Assembly (NCBI GenBank): GCA_002085305.1
Contig: NATJ01000051.1
Location: 1-6,844 of the forward strand
DNA length: 6,844 bases
From: Epsilonproteobacteria bacterium 4484_65
GTDB taxonomy: Bacteria > Campylobacterota > Campylobacteria > Campylobacterales > Sulfurovaceae
Reading direction: 5' to 3'
Made by a program: the position numbers and the translations under genes
Part shown: one piece after another, positions 1 through 6,325 of the stretch
Layout of the letters: each line of letters starts with the position of its first letter
Position numbering within the stretch: position 1 is the stretch's first letter
The notes under the pieces: generated by a model
The model's input: only the letters and a program-made list of their open reading frames with translations
What the model was told of the DNA's origin: nothing
The model's database searches: none

Positions 1-1
1 T

Positions 2-931
2 TCAGCAGGAGTAGACTCCTCTGCACTTTTCTTTTTACTCTTAGAAAACAATATTCCTTTTGACATCGCTTTAGTCAATTATGGCACCAGAGAGAATAGT
101 AATAAAGAAGAGGTGCATGCACAAGCTTTAGCAGATAAATACCATCTTATGTGTCATGTTATCAAAGCACCCAAATTCACATCACACTTTGAAAAGAATG
201 CCCGAGAGTTTCGTTATGCTTTTTTTGAAACACTCATCAAAAAGTATGGCTATGATACTCTTCTAACAGCCCACCAACTCAATGACCAGCTTGAATGGCT
301 GCTCATGCGTCTGACCAAAGGTGCCGGTGTCTCTGAACTCATCGGTCTTGAGCCTGAAAGCCAGCGAAGCGGTTATAAGTTAATACGTCCACTGCTTGAA
401 CAGAGCAAAGAAGAACTGCTTAACTATTTACAAAGTAATGATCATCCTTATTTTGTAGATGAAAGTAACAGTGATGAAAAGTACGAAAGAAATAAGTTTA
501 GAAAACAGTTTTCTGACCCTCTCATGACAAAATATAAAGAAGGTATCAAACGAAGTTTTGATTATCTTAGACATGACAAAGAGAGTCTTGAAAAAGAGTT
601 TAAAACACTCTACTCTCAAGAAGAGTTAAGAGTTGTAAAACTATATAACCCCTCAGTAAAAATCAAAGCAGCTGACCTTGCTTTAAAAGAGTTAGGCTAT
701 CTTCTCTCTGCTCCACAACGTCTAGAGATAGAGAAAGAAAAAAGTTTGGTTATCGGCGGGAAATGGGCAATAGAAATGCAAGAGGATATACTTTATATCG
801 CACCGTATAGCACTACTGATATGCCTAAAGAATTTAAAGAAAAATGTAGAGTTTTAAAAGTACCGTCTAAGATACGAGCATATTGCTTTAAAGAAAATAT
901 AAACCCTTCATTCCTAATTTCTCATTCCTAA
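2..931 (+). CDS. tilS: tRNA(Ile)-lysidine synthetase TilS, 5' end cut by the window
   Basis: TilS is a cytosolic ATP-dependent enzyme that attaches lysine to C34 of tRNA-Ile(CAU), so that the tRNA reads AUA instead of AUG. The open frame runs from the window edge, giving 309 residues plus TAA; only a short N-terminus appears to be missing. The first visible residues are SAGVDS, the PP-loop ATP-binding motif (usual form SGGxDS), so a later GTG at 113 is an internal valine codon, not the start. Other family motifs, numbered from the first visible codon, are HQLNDQLE at about 91-98, IRPLL at 128-132 and DESNSDEKYERNKFR at 153-167. The remaining C-terminal part is divergent, which is common in this family. 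The last residues (FLISHS) are encoded by a heptamer tandem repeat that also carries the stop codon. The next gene is convergent and ends 11 bases away. Identification is firm; the true start lies outside the window. Confidence 0.93.
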   Translation, partial: SAGVDSSALFFLLLENNIPFDIALVNYGTRENSNKEEVHAQALADKYHLMCHVIKAPKFTSHFEKNAREFRYAFFETLIKKYGYDTLLTAHQLNDQLEWLLMRLTKGAGVSELIGLEPESQRSGYKLIRPLLEQSKEELLNYLQSNDHPYFVDESNSDEKYERNKFRKQFSDPLMTKYKEGIKRSFDYLRHDKESLEKEFKTLYSQEELRVVKLYNPSVKIKAADLALKELGYLLSAPQRLEIEKEKSLVIGGKWAIEMQEDILYIAPYSTTDMPKEFKEKCRVLKVPSKIRAYCFKENINPSFLISHS

Positions 932-945
932 TTTCTCATTCCTCA
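911..945. repeat. Heptanucleotide tandem repeat, five copies, between tilS and the xer-like gene
   Basis: Five consecutive 7-base units on the + strand read TTCCTAA, TTTCTCA, TTCCTAA, TTTCTCA and TTCCTCA (consensus TTYCTMA). They can also be read as a 14-base unit repeated about 2.5 times. The array covers the last tilS codons and its TAA stop (929-931), the 11-base gap, and the TGA stop of the convergent recombinase gene (complement of 943-945). No hairpin or T-run typical of an intrinsic terminator accompanies it. The repeat is directly visible; its function is unknown. Confidence 0.85.
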
Positions 946-1791
946 TTTTGGAAGATGCGTTGCATCTGCCAACGGGTGTGCCTTCATATACTCCTGCATC
1001 TTCTTCACAGATCCCAGTTTCGTATAAACCTGTGTCGTTGCCATAGTATCGTGTCCGAGTAATTCACTCACATCCGCTATACGTGCACCGTTATTGAGCA
1101 GATGTGTTGCAAAAGAATGTCGTAACTGATGTGGTGTGACTTTAAGTCCCGCCTCCTTAAAGAGTTTAGTCAGTATATAACGTAACTGCGCAGAGTTCAT
1201 CGGTGCATTGCCTTTTTCAAACAGATACGTTTTTGGACTCTTTTCTTTGACATAGATCTCTATAAGTCTTTGTAATTCATTGAGTAGAGGCAATTCTCGT
1301 ACTTTATTGCCTTTTCCGTGTATCTGAACCCATCCCTCTTTGATATCTGCCAATTTTAAAAGACTTAGTTCAGAGATACGCAACCCAAGACCATAAAGCA
1401 TAGATATAAGCAATTTCTCTGCTAAATTTGCTTTATTCAATACTTCAGTAATATATCTCTCTTCAATTGGCTTAGGAAGGCTATGAGGTACCTTTATAGA
1501 CTCATCTCCTATGAGTTTCAGACTCATAGTGCACTGGTCTTCCAAATATTTCACAAAAGAGCGTACAGCAGAAAGTTTTTTGACAATAGTTTTTTTATGG
1601 TTTTTTACTATTTTGAAACGAAAAGGGGTGATATCCAGGATTGTTAACCCATCCTCTTCATAAAAATGGCTCACTTCAATCATCTGTCTGAGGGCTATCT
1701 CATAGGTAACTATAGAGGTTTCAGAGTAACCTCTCACATCTAATAGATATTCCAAAAAATCTTCAGAATATGCTAATAATTTTTTTTTCAT
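943..1791 (-). CDS. Xer-type tyrosine site-specific recombinase
   Basis: The product is 282 residues, close to the usual XerC/XerD length of about 300 and shorter than the roughly 350-residue XerH of Helicobacter and Campylobacter. Residues 1-90 look like an N-terminal SAM-like core-binding domain and 105-275 form the catalytic domain. All catalytic residues are visible: R138 (GLGLRISEL), K160 in the HGKGNK beta-hairpin, H221 and R224 (HQLRHSFATHLL), H247 (LLGHD) and the nucleophile Y256 (TTQVYTKL). Enzymes of this family cut and rejoin DNA through a 3'-phosphotyrosine, for example to resolve chromosome dimers at dif. The ATG lies 2 bases after the stop of the upstream acyltransferase gene and no strong Shine-Dalgarno is visible (only AAGTAG), so translation is probably coupled. 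It is the last gene of the minus-strand group. Whether it is the chromosome-dimer resolvase or a second, specialised recombinase cannot be decided here. No dif-like site was recognised in the window. Confidence 0.9.
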   Translation of the reverse strand: MKKKLLAYSEDFLEYLLDVRGYSETSIVTYEIALRQMIEVSHFYEEDGLTILDITPFRFKIVKNHKKTIVKKLSAVRSFVKYLEDQCTMSLKLIGDESIKVPHSLPKPIEERYITEVLNKANLAEKLLISMLYGLGLRISELSLLKLADIKEGWVQIHGKGNKVRELPLLNELQRLIEIYVKEKSPKTYLFEKGNAPMNSAQLRYILTKLFKEAGLKVTPHQLRHSFATHLLNNGARIADVSELLGHDTMATTQVYTKLGSVKKMQEYMKAHPLADATHLPK

Positions 1792-1793
1792 AG

Positions 1794-1814
1794 CTACTTG
1801 CTACTTACTACTTG
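1794..1814. repeat. Heptanucleotide tandem repeat, three copies, between the acyltransferase and xer-like genes
   Basis: Three adjacent 7-base units on the + strand read CTACTTG, CTACTTA and CTACTTG; on the coding strand these are CAAGTAG, TAAGTAG and CAAGTAG. The array encodes the last residues of the acyltransferase (VVSSK) and its TAG stop. It also occupies the place where the recombinase ribosome binding site should be, just upstream of its ATG. The unit sequence differs from the heptamers at 911-945, but the period of seven is the same. Confidence 0.8.
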
Positions 1815-2450
1815 CTCACTATCAAGTATCGTATGCTCCAACATTTTCATAGAGAGATATTTTCGTGCTTCATCAAGCTCCATCCCATCAAGGGAAATAC
1901 TCTGTATATAAAAATCAACTTTTGTAAAAGGTTTAGGAATGACAAACTTGTCCCAACTTTTAACCTGCCAAAAATTTTCAGCCGTAAAGTTCATCACAAA
2001 AACAGGAAGTTTACTTTTAAGTGCTATCCCTATGGCTCCATCACTCATATGATGCCTAGGTCCCTTTGGTCCATCTGGTGTGATAAGTACCTCTTCTCCT
2101 TTTTTAATGCTTTTAAATGCTTGAAGCAGTACTTGGTGTGCCCCTTTTCTACTGGAACCTCTTAGTGGTCGTATACCCAGTAAATTCAGTGTACCTGCAA
2201 TAAGAGAACCATCAAAATGCTGGGAAATGATCGCTGATGCTTTGTGTTTCTTATGTATATGTCTATAGGCTTGCGGACTCATAAAGAGTTCTCCATGCCA
2301 ACATACACAAACATGTTGTTCTTCACCTATGGGTGTAATAAAATGAAATTTTTTAGAAGTAGTCAACCAAACGATACGCATCAGTAAATATGCAAGAGGG
2401 GGAATAAGCACTCCCCCTATCTTACGTAATATTTTTTTAAGATTCAGCAT
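1794..2450 (-). CDS. Lysophospholipid acyltransferase family protein (DUF374 type)
   Basis: The product is 218 residues. An N-terminal hydrophobic stretch at about 11-30 probably anchors it to the inner membrane. The acyltransferase-like signature follows: CWHGELFM at 50-57 (with H52), SQHFDGSLIAG at 76-86, RGSSRKG at 97-103 and TPDGPKGPR at 124-132. The pattern matches the DUF374 branch of the LPLAT superfamily, related to lipid A and glycerolipid acyltransferases that move acyl chains from acyl-ACP or acyl-CoA to a lipid acceptor. The exact substrate cannot be read from sequence. The ATG is preceded on the minus strand by GAGG with a 6-base spacing, which supports this start. The gene lies 54 bases after miaB and 2 bases before the recombinase gene, consistent with one operon. 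Its last residues are encoded by a heptamer tandem repeat, so the C-terminal tail is probably not functionally conserved. Confidence 0.85.
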   Translation of the reverse strand: MLNLKKILRKIGGVLIPPLAYLLMRIVWLTTSKKFHFITPIGEEQHVCVCWHGELFMSPQAYRHIHKKHKASAIISQHFDGSLIAGTLNLLGIRPLRGSSRKGAHQVLLQAFKSIKKGEEVLITPDGPKGPRHHMSDGAIGIALKSKLPVFVMNFTAENFWQVKSWDKFVIPKPFTKVDFYIQSISLDGMELDEARKYLSMKMLEHTILDSEQVVSSK

Positions 2451-2504
2451 TTAGTGCCTCACTGTACTGAATTTTAATTCTTGTCATCCTTATCAGCAGA
2501 CCGA

Positions 2505-3803
2505 CTAAATAAGCACACCATCAAGTGCACCCCTGGAGGTTTTAGTGATCTTCACATCAACGATCTGTCCAAGCAACTCTTCACTCCCCTCTACAAAAAC
2601 AAGTTTACCGTCATCAGTCCGTCCGGAAACTCTTCCGTTTGATTTCAACTCATCAAAATAGACAGTATGGACAGTTCCAAGTTGAGCATCCATGATCTCA
2701 TCGAGTATCTCAGTATGTCGCGCCTGAAGTTTTGTCAGACGTTCTCCGGAAAGTGTATTGTCTATCTGTTTATCAAACTCTGCTGCTTCAGTGTGTGGTC
2801 TGGGAGAGTATTTAAAGGAGAACATTTGTTCAAAACGTACCTTTTCAAGTACATCCATCGTATCTTCAAAATCTGCATCACTTTCCCCGGGGAACCCTAC
2901 AATGACATCAGTAGAGATAGTCGCTTCCGGGCATAATTTACGTATTTTTTCGCAACGGTTTAAGAAGTTTTCTTTGCTATACCCACGCTTCATCTCTTTC
3001 AGCAATGCAGTAGAACCACTCTGAAGAGGAACATGGATCTGTTTACATATCTTAGGGTTTGAGGCAAACTCCAGAATGAAGGCATCATCCATATGCAGAG
3101 GATGAGGAGAGGTAAATCGAATGCGCTCTAAACCTTCTATTTTAGAGATCTTTTGCAAGAGTTGGGTAAAATCACATTTTTCTTCCGAAGAGCCAAAGCG
3201 TCTTCCATAGTTGTTTACATTTTGACCTAAAAGCATCACCTCTTTGGCACCACTTTTTACTGCTTTTATGATCTCTTGCACAAGAAGGTCAGAAGGGATA
3301 GAGACTTCATCTCCACGCGTTGCAGGAACGATACAGAAAGTACAGGATTTATCACAACCTATAGAAATGTTTACCATTGCTTTGAACGGGTTTGTTCTGT
3401 ATTCACCAAAAGCATAGGTACTCTCATCATAATCCGTATCTACTTCTACGGCATGTTTCTTGTCTACAACTTCTGTGATCTTGGAAACATTTCTTGCACC
3501 CAGTACAAAGTCTACAGAAGGTGCTCTTTTAATGATATCTTTACCTAAATGACTTGCGGTACATCCGGTAACACCTATTTTGGCACCTGGCTTTTTATAT
3601 TTGTTAAATACTCCGATCTCCGAGAAGAGTTTTGCAACAGGCTTTTCTCTGACAGAACAGGTATTGATGATGATAAGGTCAGCTTCATTAAGATTTTCGG
3701 TAAGTTCGTAGGGTTCTTTTTGGTTCAGTTCCGCAATCATATGTTCGCTGTCACGAACATTCATCGCACATCCAAGTGTTTCTATAAATAATTTTTTGCT
3801 CAA
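2505..3803 (-). CDS. miaB: tRNA-2-methylthio-N6-dimethylallyladenosine synthase MiaB
   Basis: MiaB is a radical-SAM methylthiotransferase that converts i6A37 to ms2i6A37 in tRNAs reading codons that begin with U. The product is 432 residues, a normal length. The N-terminal UPF0004 domain has the three cysteines that hold the auxiliary 4Fe-4S cluster: C12 (TLGCAMN), C49 (NTCSVRE) and C81 (VTGCTAS). The radical-SAM cluster motif is C150, C154 and C157 (GCDKSCTFC). [10 protein letters not shown] at 191-200 and HVPLQSGS at 257-264 are further family motifs. A TRAM RNA-binding domain covers about 373-432. The TLGCAMN form and the close match to MiaB favour this over RimO or MtaB. The start is a TTG at 3801-3803; it places the conserved [15 protein letters not shown] correctly and no in-frame ATG or GTG was seen in the 27-base gap upstream. 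The gene follows the HP0268-family gene and precedes the acyltransferase gene on the same strand. Confidence 0.96.
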   Translation of the reverse strand: MSKKLFIETLGCAMNVRDSEHMIAELNQKEPYELTENLNEADLIIINTCSVREKPVAKLFSEIGVFNKYKKPGAKIGVTGCTASHLGKDIIKRAPSVDFVLGARNVSKITEVVDKKHAVEVDTDYDESTYAFGEYRTNPFKAMVNISIGCDKSCTFCIVPATRGDEVSIPSDLLVQEIIKAVKSGAKEVMLLGQNVNNYGRRFGSSEEKCDFTQLLQKISKIEGLERIRFTSPHPLHMDDAFILEFASNPKICKQIHVPLQSGSTALLKEMKRGYSKENFLNRCEKIRKLCPEATISTDVIVGFPGESDADFEDTMDVLEKVRFEQMFSFKYSPRPHTEAAEFDKQIDNTLSGERLTKLQARHTEILDEIMDAQLGTVHTVYFDELKSNGRVSGRTDDGKLVFVEGSEELLGQIVDVKITKTSRGALDGVLI

Positions 3804-3830
3804 ATAGTGTTCTTTTTTCTTATGTTTATT

Positions 3831-4070
3831 TTAGGCTATAATATGTACTTCATAGATAAATTCATTCTCATCAAGTCCATACTTTACTTCACGCATATAC
3901 ACACTGTAGCCTTTTTCTTCAAAATACTCTATCAACTCTTTTAGCTCTTTATGTGAGTTGTCTTTATCAAAATAAAATATAGATTTATTTGCTAGTTCTT
4001 CTTCTAATTTTTTCAACTCAATCGTTTTAGGTTTCGCTTTAAGTGTTGTTCTAGCAAGTTTTAATTTCAT
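3831..4070 (-). CDS. HP0268-family small protein, putative nuclease
   Basis: This 79-residue, charged, soluble protein has no signal peptide or membrane segment. It resembles Helicobacter pylori HP0268 along its length: MKLKLA at the start, a lysine-rich stretch and the SIFYF strand at 30-34, a helix around 41-53, EEKGYSVYMREV at 51-62 and EFIYEVHII at the end. HP0268 has been described as a small nuclease with DNA-nicking and RNase activity and a fold related to Smr domains; applying that activity here is inference from family resemblance. The ATG has a good ribosome binding site (AAAAGG, complement of 4079-4084, 8 bases upstream) and a TATAAT promoter about 50 bases upstream. It is the first gene of the minus-strand group and lies 27 bases before miaB. 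From memory, the HP0268-family/miaB pair divergent from nusA also occurs in Campylobacter, which suggests a conserved association with RNA metabolism. Confidence 0.85.
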   Translation of the reverse strand: MKLKLARTTLKAKPKTIELKKLEEELANKSIFYFDKDNSHKELKELIEYFEEKGYSVYMREVKYGLDENEFIYEVHIIA

Positions 4071-4120
4071 CTATAATACCTTTTAATTTATCTATTTATT
4101 CTTTTTACGTTATTATGATA

Positions 4121-4126
4121 ATTATA
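4121..4126 (-). promoter_or_regulatory. Predicted promoter -10 element for the HP0268-family/miaB operon
   Basis: On the minus strand the hexamer reads TATAAT, matching the housekeeping sigma factor -10 consensus exactly, and T-rich or A-rich sequence lies upstream. Campylobacterota promoters typically have a strong -10 and no clear -35, which fits. Transcription would start near 4113, giving a 5' leader of about 43 bases before the ATG at 4070. The position is inferred from sequence only. Confidence 0.6.
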
Positions 4127-4154
4127 CTTTATTTTCAGTAAAGGTTTGATTAGA

Positions 4155-4160
4155 TATAAT
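4155..4160 (+). promoter_or_regulatory. Predicted promoter -10 element for nusA
   Basis: The sequence GATTAGATATAATTC contains a perfect TATAAT at 4155-4160 in a T-rich context like Campylobacterota housekeeping promoters. The predicted start is near 4167, which would leave about 147 nt of untranslated leader before the nusA ATG. Two further TATAAT hexamers, at 4246-4251 and 4265-4270, could act as downstream promoters and give a much shorter leader. The divergent promoter's -10 is only 28 bases away, so the two promoters are back to back and may compete or share regulation. Confidence 0.55.
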
Positions 4161-4166
4161 TCTATT

Positions 4167-4313
4167 CTTCAAAAACACCACCTCCTAGACGTTCTTAACA
4201 CTGTTATGTTACTTCTTGTAGCGGTTAATTGAAATAAGAGGAACCTATAATAACCATAGGTACTTATAATGAGTTCCTCAAAGTTTAACTAATAATTATT
4301 AAAGGAACAAATT
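4167..4313 (+). promoter_or_regulatory. Predicted nusA 5' leader with alternative pairing elements and the nusA ribosome binding site
   Basis: No substantial gene lies here. Three short elements are visible: A, GAGGAAC at 4238-4244; B, GTTCCTC at 4273-4279; and C, AGGAAC at 4303-4308, which overlaps the nusA Shine-Dalgarno AAAGGA (4301-4306, 7 bases before the ATG). A can pair with B over 7 bp, leaving C free. Alternatively B can pair with C over 6 bp, masking the ribosome binding site. A further 6-bp stem, ACCTAT/ATAGGT (4243-4248 with 4256-4261), lies between A and B and overlaps the end of A. The pairings are seen in the sequence. A regulatory role, such as autoregulation by NusA or attenuation, is inference, and no known riboswitch class was recognised. 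Confidence 0.45.
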
Positions 4314-5477
4314 ATGGAAAAAATACTAGATATTATAGAAGCCATTGCACATGAAAAAAACATTTCGAAAGAGAATGCGCTAGAAGCATTTAAAGAGGCA
4401 TTAATAAACACTGCCAAAAAACTTACTTCTTTTACAAGTAACTTTGAAGTTATCATTGACAATGATACAAAAAGCTATAGTGTAAATAAAGTAATTACTG
4501 TTGTAAAAGATGGGGATGAGAAACTTTTTGCAGAGGTTGGTAGAGAGCCAAATATAGAAAAAATAGAATCAGATGGTTTTATATCATTGAGTGAAGCTAA
4601 AGAGTTTGATGACTCTATTGAATTAGGAGATCAACTTAAAGAAGAGTTTATCCTAGAGGAGCATGGACGTACTGCTTCTGCAAATCTTTTTAGAGAACTT
4701 GAGTACCACATACAAAGACGTATAGAACAAGACCTTTTTGAAAAATATAGAGAAAAAGTCGGTACGGTGATGCTAGGTACGGTAAACCGTGTAGATGCTG
4801 ATGACAACACGCATGTTGAGATCGGTGAACTTAAAGGTATTATGACACTTAGAAACCGTATCAAAGGTGAAAAATTTAAACGTGGTGACAGCATTAGGGC
4901 TTTACTCAGATATGTAAGTGTTGACCCTCAATACGGTCTTTTCCTTGAACTTACCAGAACTTCACCTAAATTTTTGGAAGCACTTATGGCAAGTGAAGTT
5001 CCAGAGATCGATGATGGTGTTGTAGAGATCACAGGCGCGGCAAGGATCCCTGGAGAGAGAGCGAAAATTGCACTTAAAACAGACCAGATGAATGTGGATC
5101 CTATCGGTGCTGCTGTAGGTGTAAAAGGGGTACGTATCAACGCAGTAAGTGAAGAACTTAACGGTGAGAACATTGACTGTATCGAATTTTCTCCTATCCC
5201 GGAAGTTTTCATTACACGTGCTTTGAGTCCTGCTATTACACAGAGTATCAAAGTGGATGCTGATGAGAAAAAAGCGATCATTAACATTACGGGTGACCAA
5301 AAGGCAAAAGCGATAGGTAGATCCGGAATTAACATCCGTTTGGCTTCTATGCTTACAGGATATACTATAGAGCTCAATGAAGTTGAAGGTGTAACAGAGA
5401 GACAACCGGAATCAGCAGAGAGTGGAGAAGTAGAGAAAACTACAGATACAACGGCATTGGCAGATCTATTTAAATAA
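4314..5477 (+). CDS. nusA: Transcription termination/antitermination factor NusA
   Basis: NusA binds RNA polymerase and nascent RNA and affects pausing, intrinsic termination and antitermination complexes on rRNA operons. The product is 387 residues. The N-terminal polymerase-binding domain covers about 1-125 and an S1 domain about 148-214. KH1 follows, with PGERAKIAL at 246-254, its GxxG loop GVKG at 269-272 and the ELNGENIDCIEF stretch at 281-292. KH2 follows with GRSG at 335-338. An acidic, low-complexity tail (about 360-387) ends in ALADLFK. There are no acidic repeat domains like those of the 495-residue E. coli protein, which is usual outside the gammaproteobacteria. AAAGGA 7 bases before the ATG supports the start. 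The gene stands alone on this strand here, without rimP upstream or infB downstream as in the enterobacterial operon. It is divergent from the HP0268-family gene and convergent with tpiA. Confidence 0.96.
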   Translation: MEKILDIIEAIAHEKNISKENALEAFKEALINTAKKLTSFTSNFEVIIDNDTKSYSVNKVITVVKDGDEKLFAEVGREPNIEKIESDGFISLSEAKEFDDSIELGDQLKEEFILEEHGRTASANLFRELEYHIQRRIEQDLFEKYREKVGTVMLGTVNRVDADDNTHVEIGELKGIMTLRNRIKGEKFKRGDSIRALLRYVSVDPQYGLFLELTRTSPKFLEALMASEVPEIDDGVVEITGAARIPGERAKIALKTDQMNVDPIGAAVGVKGVRINAVSEELNGENIDCIEFSPIPEVFITRALSPAITQSIKVDADEKKAIINITGDQKAKAIGRSGINIRLASMLTGYTIELNEVEGVTERQPESAESGEVEKTTDTTALADLFK

Positions 5478-5497
5478 GAGGGTGTTTTGCATCCATT

Positions 5498-5565
5498 GGG
5501 CAACCACAAGGGATTGCCCCTACAAATATATTTTCAACTTGTAGGGGTGCCCCTCGTGGGTACCC
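5498..5565. repeat. GC-rich imperfect palindrome between convergent nusA and tpiA
   Basis: The left arm (5498-5525) begins GGGCAACCACAAGGG and ends GCCCCTACAA. The right arm (5539-5565) begins TTGTAGGGGTGCCCC and ends GGGTACCC. The arms are near reverse complements, with perfect pairing for the inner TTGTAGGGG/CCCCTACAA and several mismatches and one gap further out. The loop is 13 bases of AT-rich sequence. Each arm also has internal symmetry: GGGCAA/TTGCCC (5498-5503 with 5514-5519) on the left, and GGGGTGCCCC and GGGTACCC on the right. The GC-rich composition stands out from the AT-rich surroundings. It could stop transcription from both sides, but there is no T-run after either arm, so it looks more like a dispersed REP- or MITE-like palindromic repeat than a classic terminator. 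Confidence 0.7.
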
Positions 5566-5588
5566 TAAAATTAGTATAAAGTTCAATT

Positions 5589-6278
5589 TTAAGAAAGTAC
5601 CATTTCAGAAAAACTGCCGGCATCAAGTGATGCAGACCCGACCAAAACACCATCAACCCCACGAATACTCGTAATCTCTTTAATATTGGCAGGTTTGGCA
5701 CTGCCACCATACAATAATGGTTTTTGTACTGTTTTTTTCAATGCTTCATGTGTTGAGGCAATCTCTTCCACTGTTGCAGAGCGTCCGGTTCCTATGGCCC
5801 AGATAGGCTCATAAGCAATAATAAGATTATCATACGAAGTATCTATACCTTCAAATTGTGCAAGTAAATATTCTATCACAGCTTCATCTCCCTGCTCACG
5901 TACCTCAAGAGGTTCACCGATGCAATAGATGATCTCAAAACCCTGCTCTTTGAAATAAGCAAACTTTTCAGCTACGATCTCCTGACTCTCGCCTATGATC
6001 TCTCGTCTCTCACTATGTCCTATAAGAATCGTTTTGATAGAAAACTCTTCAAGCTGTTCTACCCCTATCTCTCCTGTGTAGGCACCATTCTGTGTAGGAT
6101 AGGCATTTTGTGCGCCTACTGTAAAATCACCTTCAAAGCGATCCAATGCCGTAGAAGGAGGGAAAATATAAACACTGTCTTCTGTTTTTTTACCAGCAAT
6201 CTTTTCTTTCAGTTCTTCTATATAGTTTTTTGTTGTCTGACGTGTGTGATTTGTTTTAAAATTGGCAGCATAGATCAT
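5589..6278 (-). CDS. tpiA: Triosephosphate isomerase
   Basis: This enzyme interconverts dihydroxyacetone phosphate and glyceraldehyde 3-phosphate in the cytosol, in glycolysis and gluconeogenesis. The product is 229 residues, shorter than the usual 250 or so but in line with the compact Campylobacterota enzymes. The catalytic set is complete: N6 and K8 (AANFKTN), H88 (IGHSERR) and the base E157 (AYEPIWAIGTG). The flexible loop 6 lies at about 160-170, and the phosphate-binding GGS (191-193) and GVLVGSASL (210-218) are present. An AAAGGA Shine-Dalgarno (complement of 6284-6289) lies 5 bases before the ATG. The gene follows pgk on the same strand after 92 bases and probably belongs to a pgk-tpiA operon. 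It is convergent with nusA. Confidence 0.96.
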   Translation of the reverse strand: MIYAANFKTNHTRQTTKNYIEELKEKIAGKKTEDSVYIFPPSTALDRFEGDFTVGAQNAYPTQNGAYTGEIGVEQLEEFSIKTILIGHSERREIIGESQEIVAEKFAYFKEQGFEIIYCIGEPLEVREQGDEAVIEYLLAQFEGIDTSYDNLIIAYEPIWAIGTGRSATVEEIASTHEALKKTVQKPLLYGGSAKPANIKEITSIRGVDGVLVGSASLDAGSFSEMVLS

Positions 6279-6325
6279 CTGTTTCCTTTGTCTAAAAAAT
6301 ATTTTTTAATGATTATTTGTAATTA

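Noticed and set aside
953..967. AGATGC/GCATCT hairpin with a 3-base loop near the tilS-recombinase junction
   Set aside because: It lies inside the recombinase coding sequence, has a short stem and no T-run on either side, so it is not supported as a terminator.
1812..2165. A 117-codon open frame on the plus strand opposite the acyltransferase gene
   Set aside because: It is antisense to conserved acyltransferase motifs and shows no protein-like features of its own.
2451..2504. Gap between miaB and the acyltransferase gene, checked for a promoter or terminator
   Set aside because: Only the acyltransferase ribosome binding site (GAGG) is convincing; GAATT/AATTC at 2469-2480 is too short to call a terminator.
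4178..4186. CCACCTCCT in the nusA leader, which looks like the anti-Shine-Dalgarno end of 16S rRNA
   Set aside because: No other 16S rRNA sequence surrounds it and the match is short; chance is a sufficient explanation, though it could pair weakly with ribosome binding sites.
4196..4206. Palindrome TAACA-c-TGTTA that could be an operator
   Set aside because: Five-base inverted repeats with a one-base spacer are expected several times by chance in a window of this size, and no regulator is encoded nearby.
4928..5509. A 193-codon open frame on the minus strand opposite nusA
   Set aside because: It lies antisense to the well-supported KH domains of nusA, has composition typical of a shadow frame and matches no recognised family.
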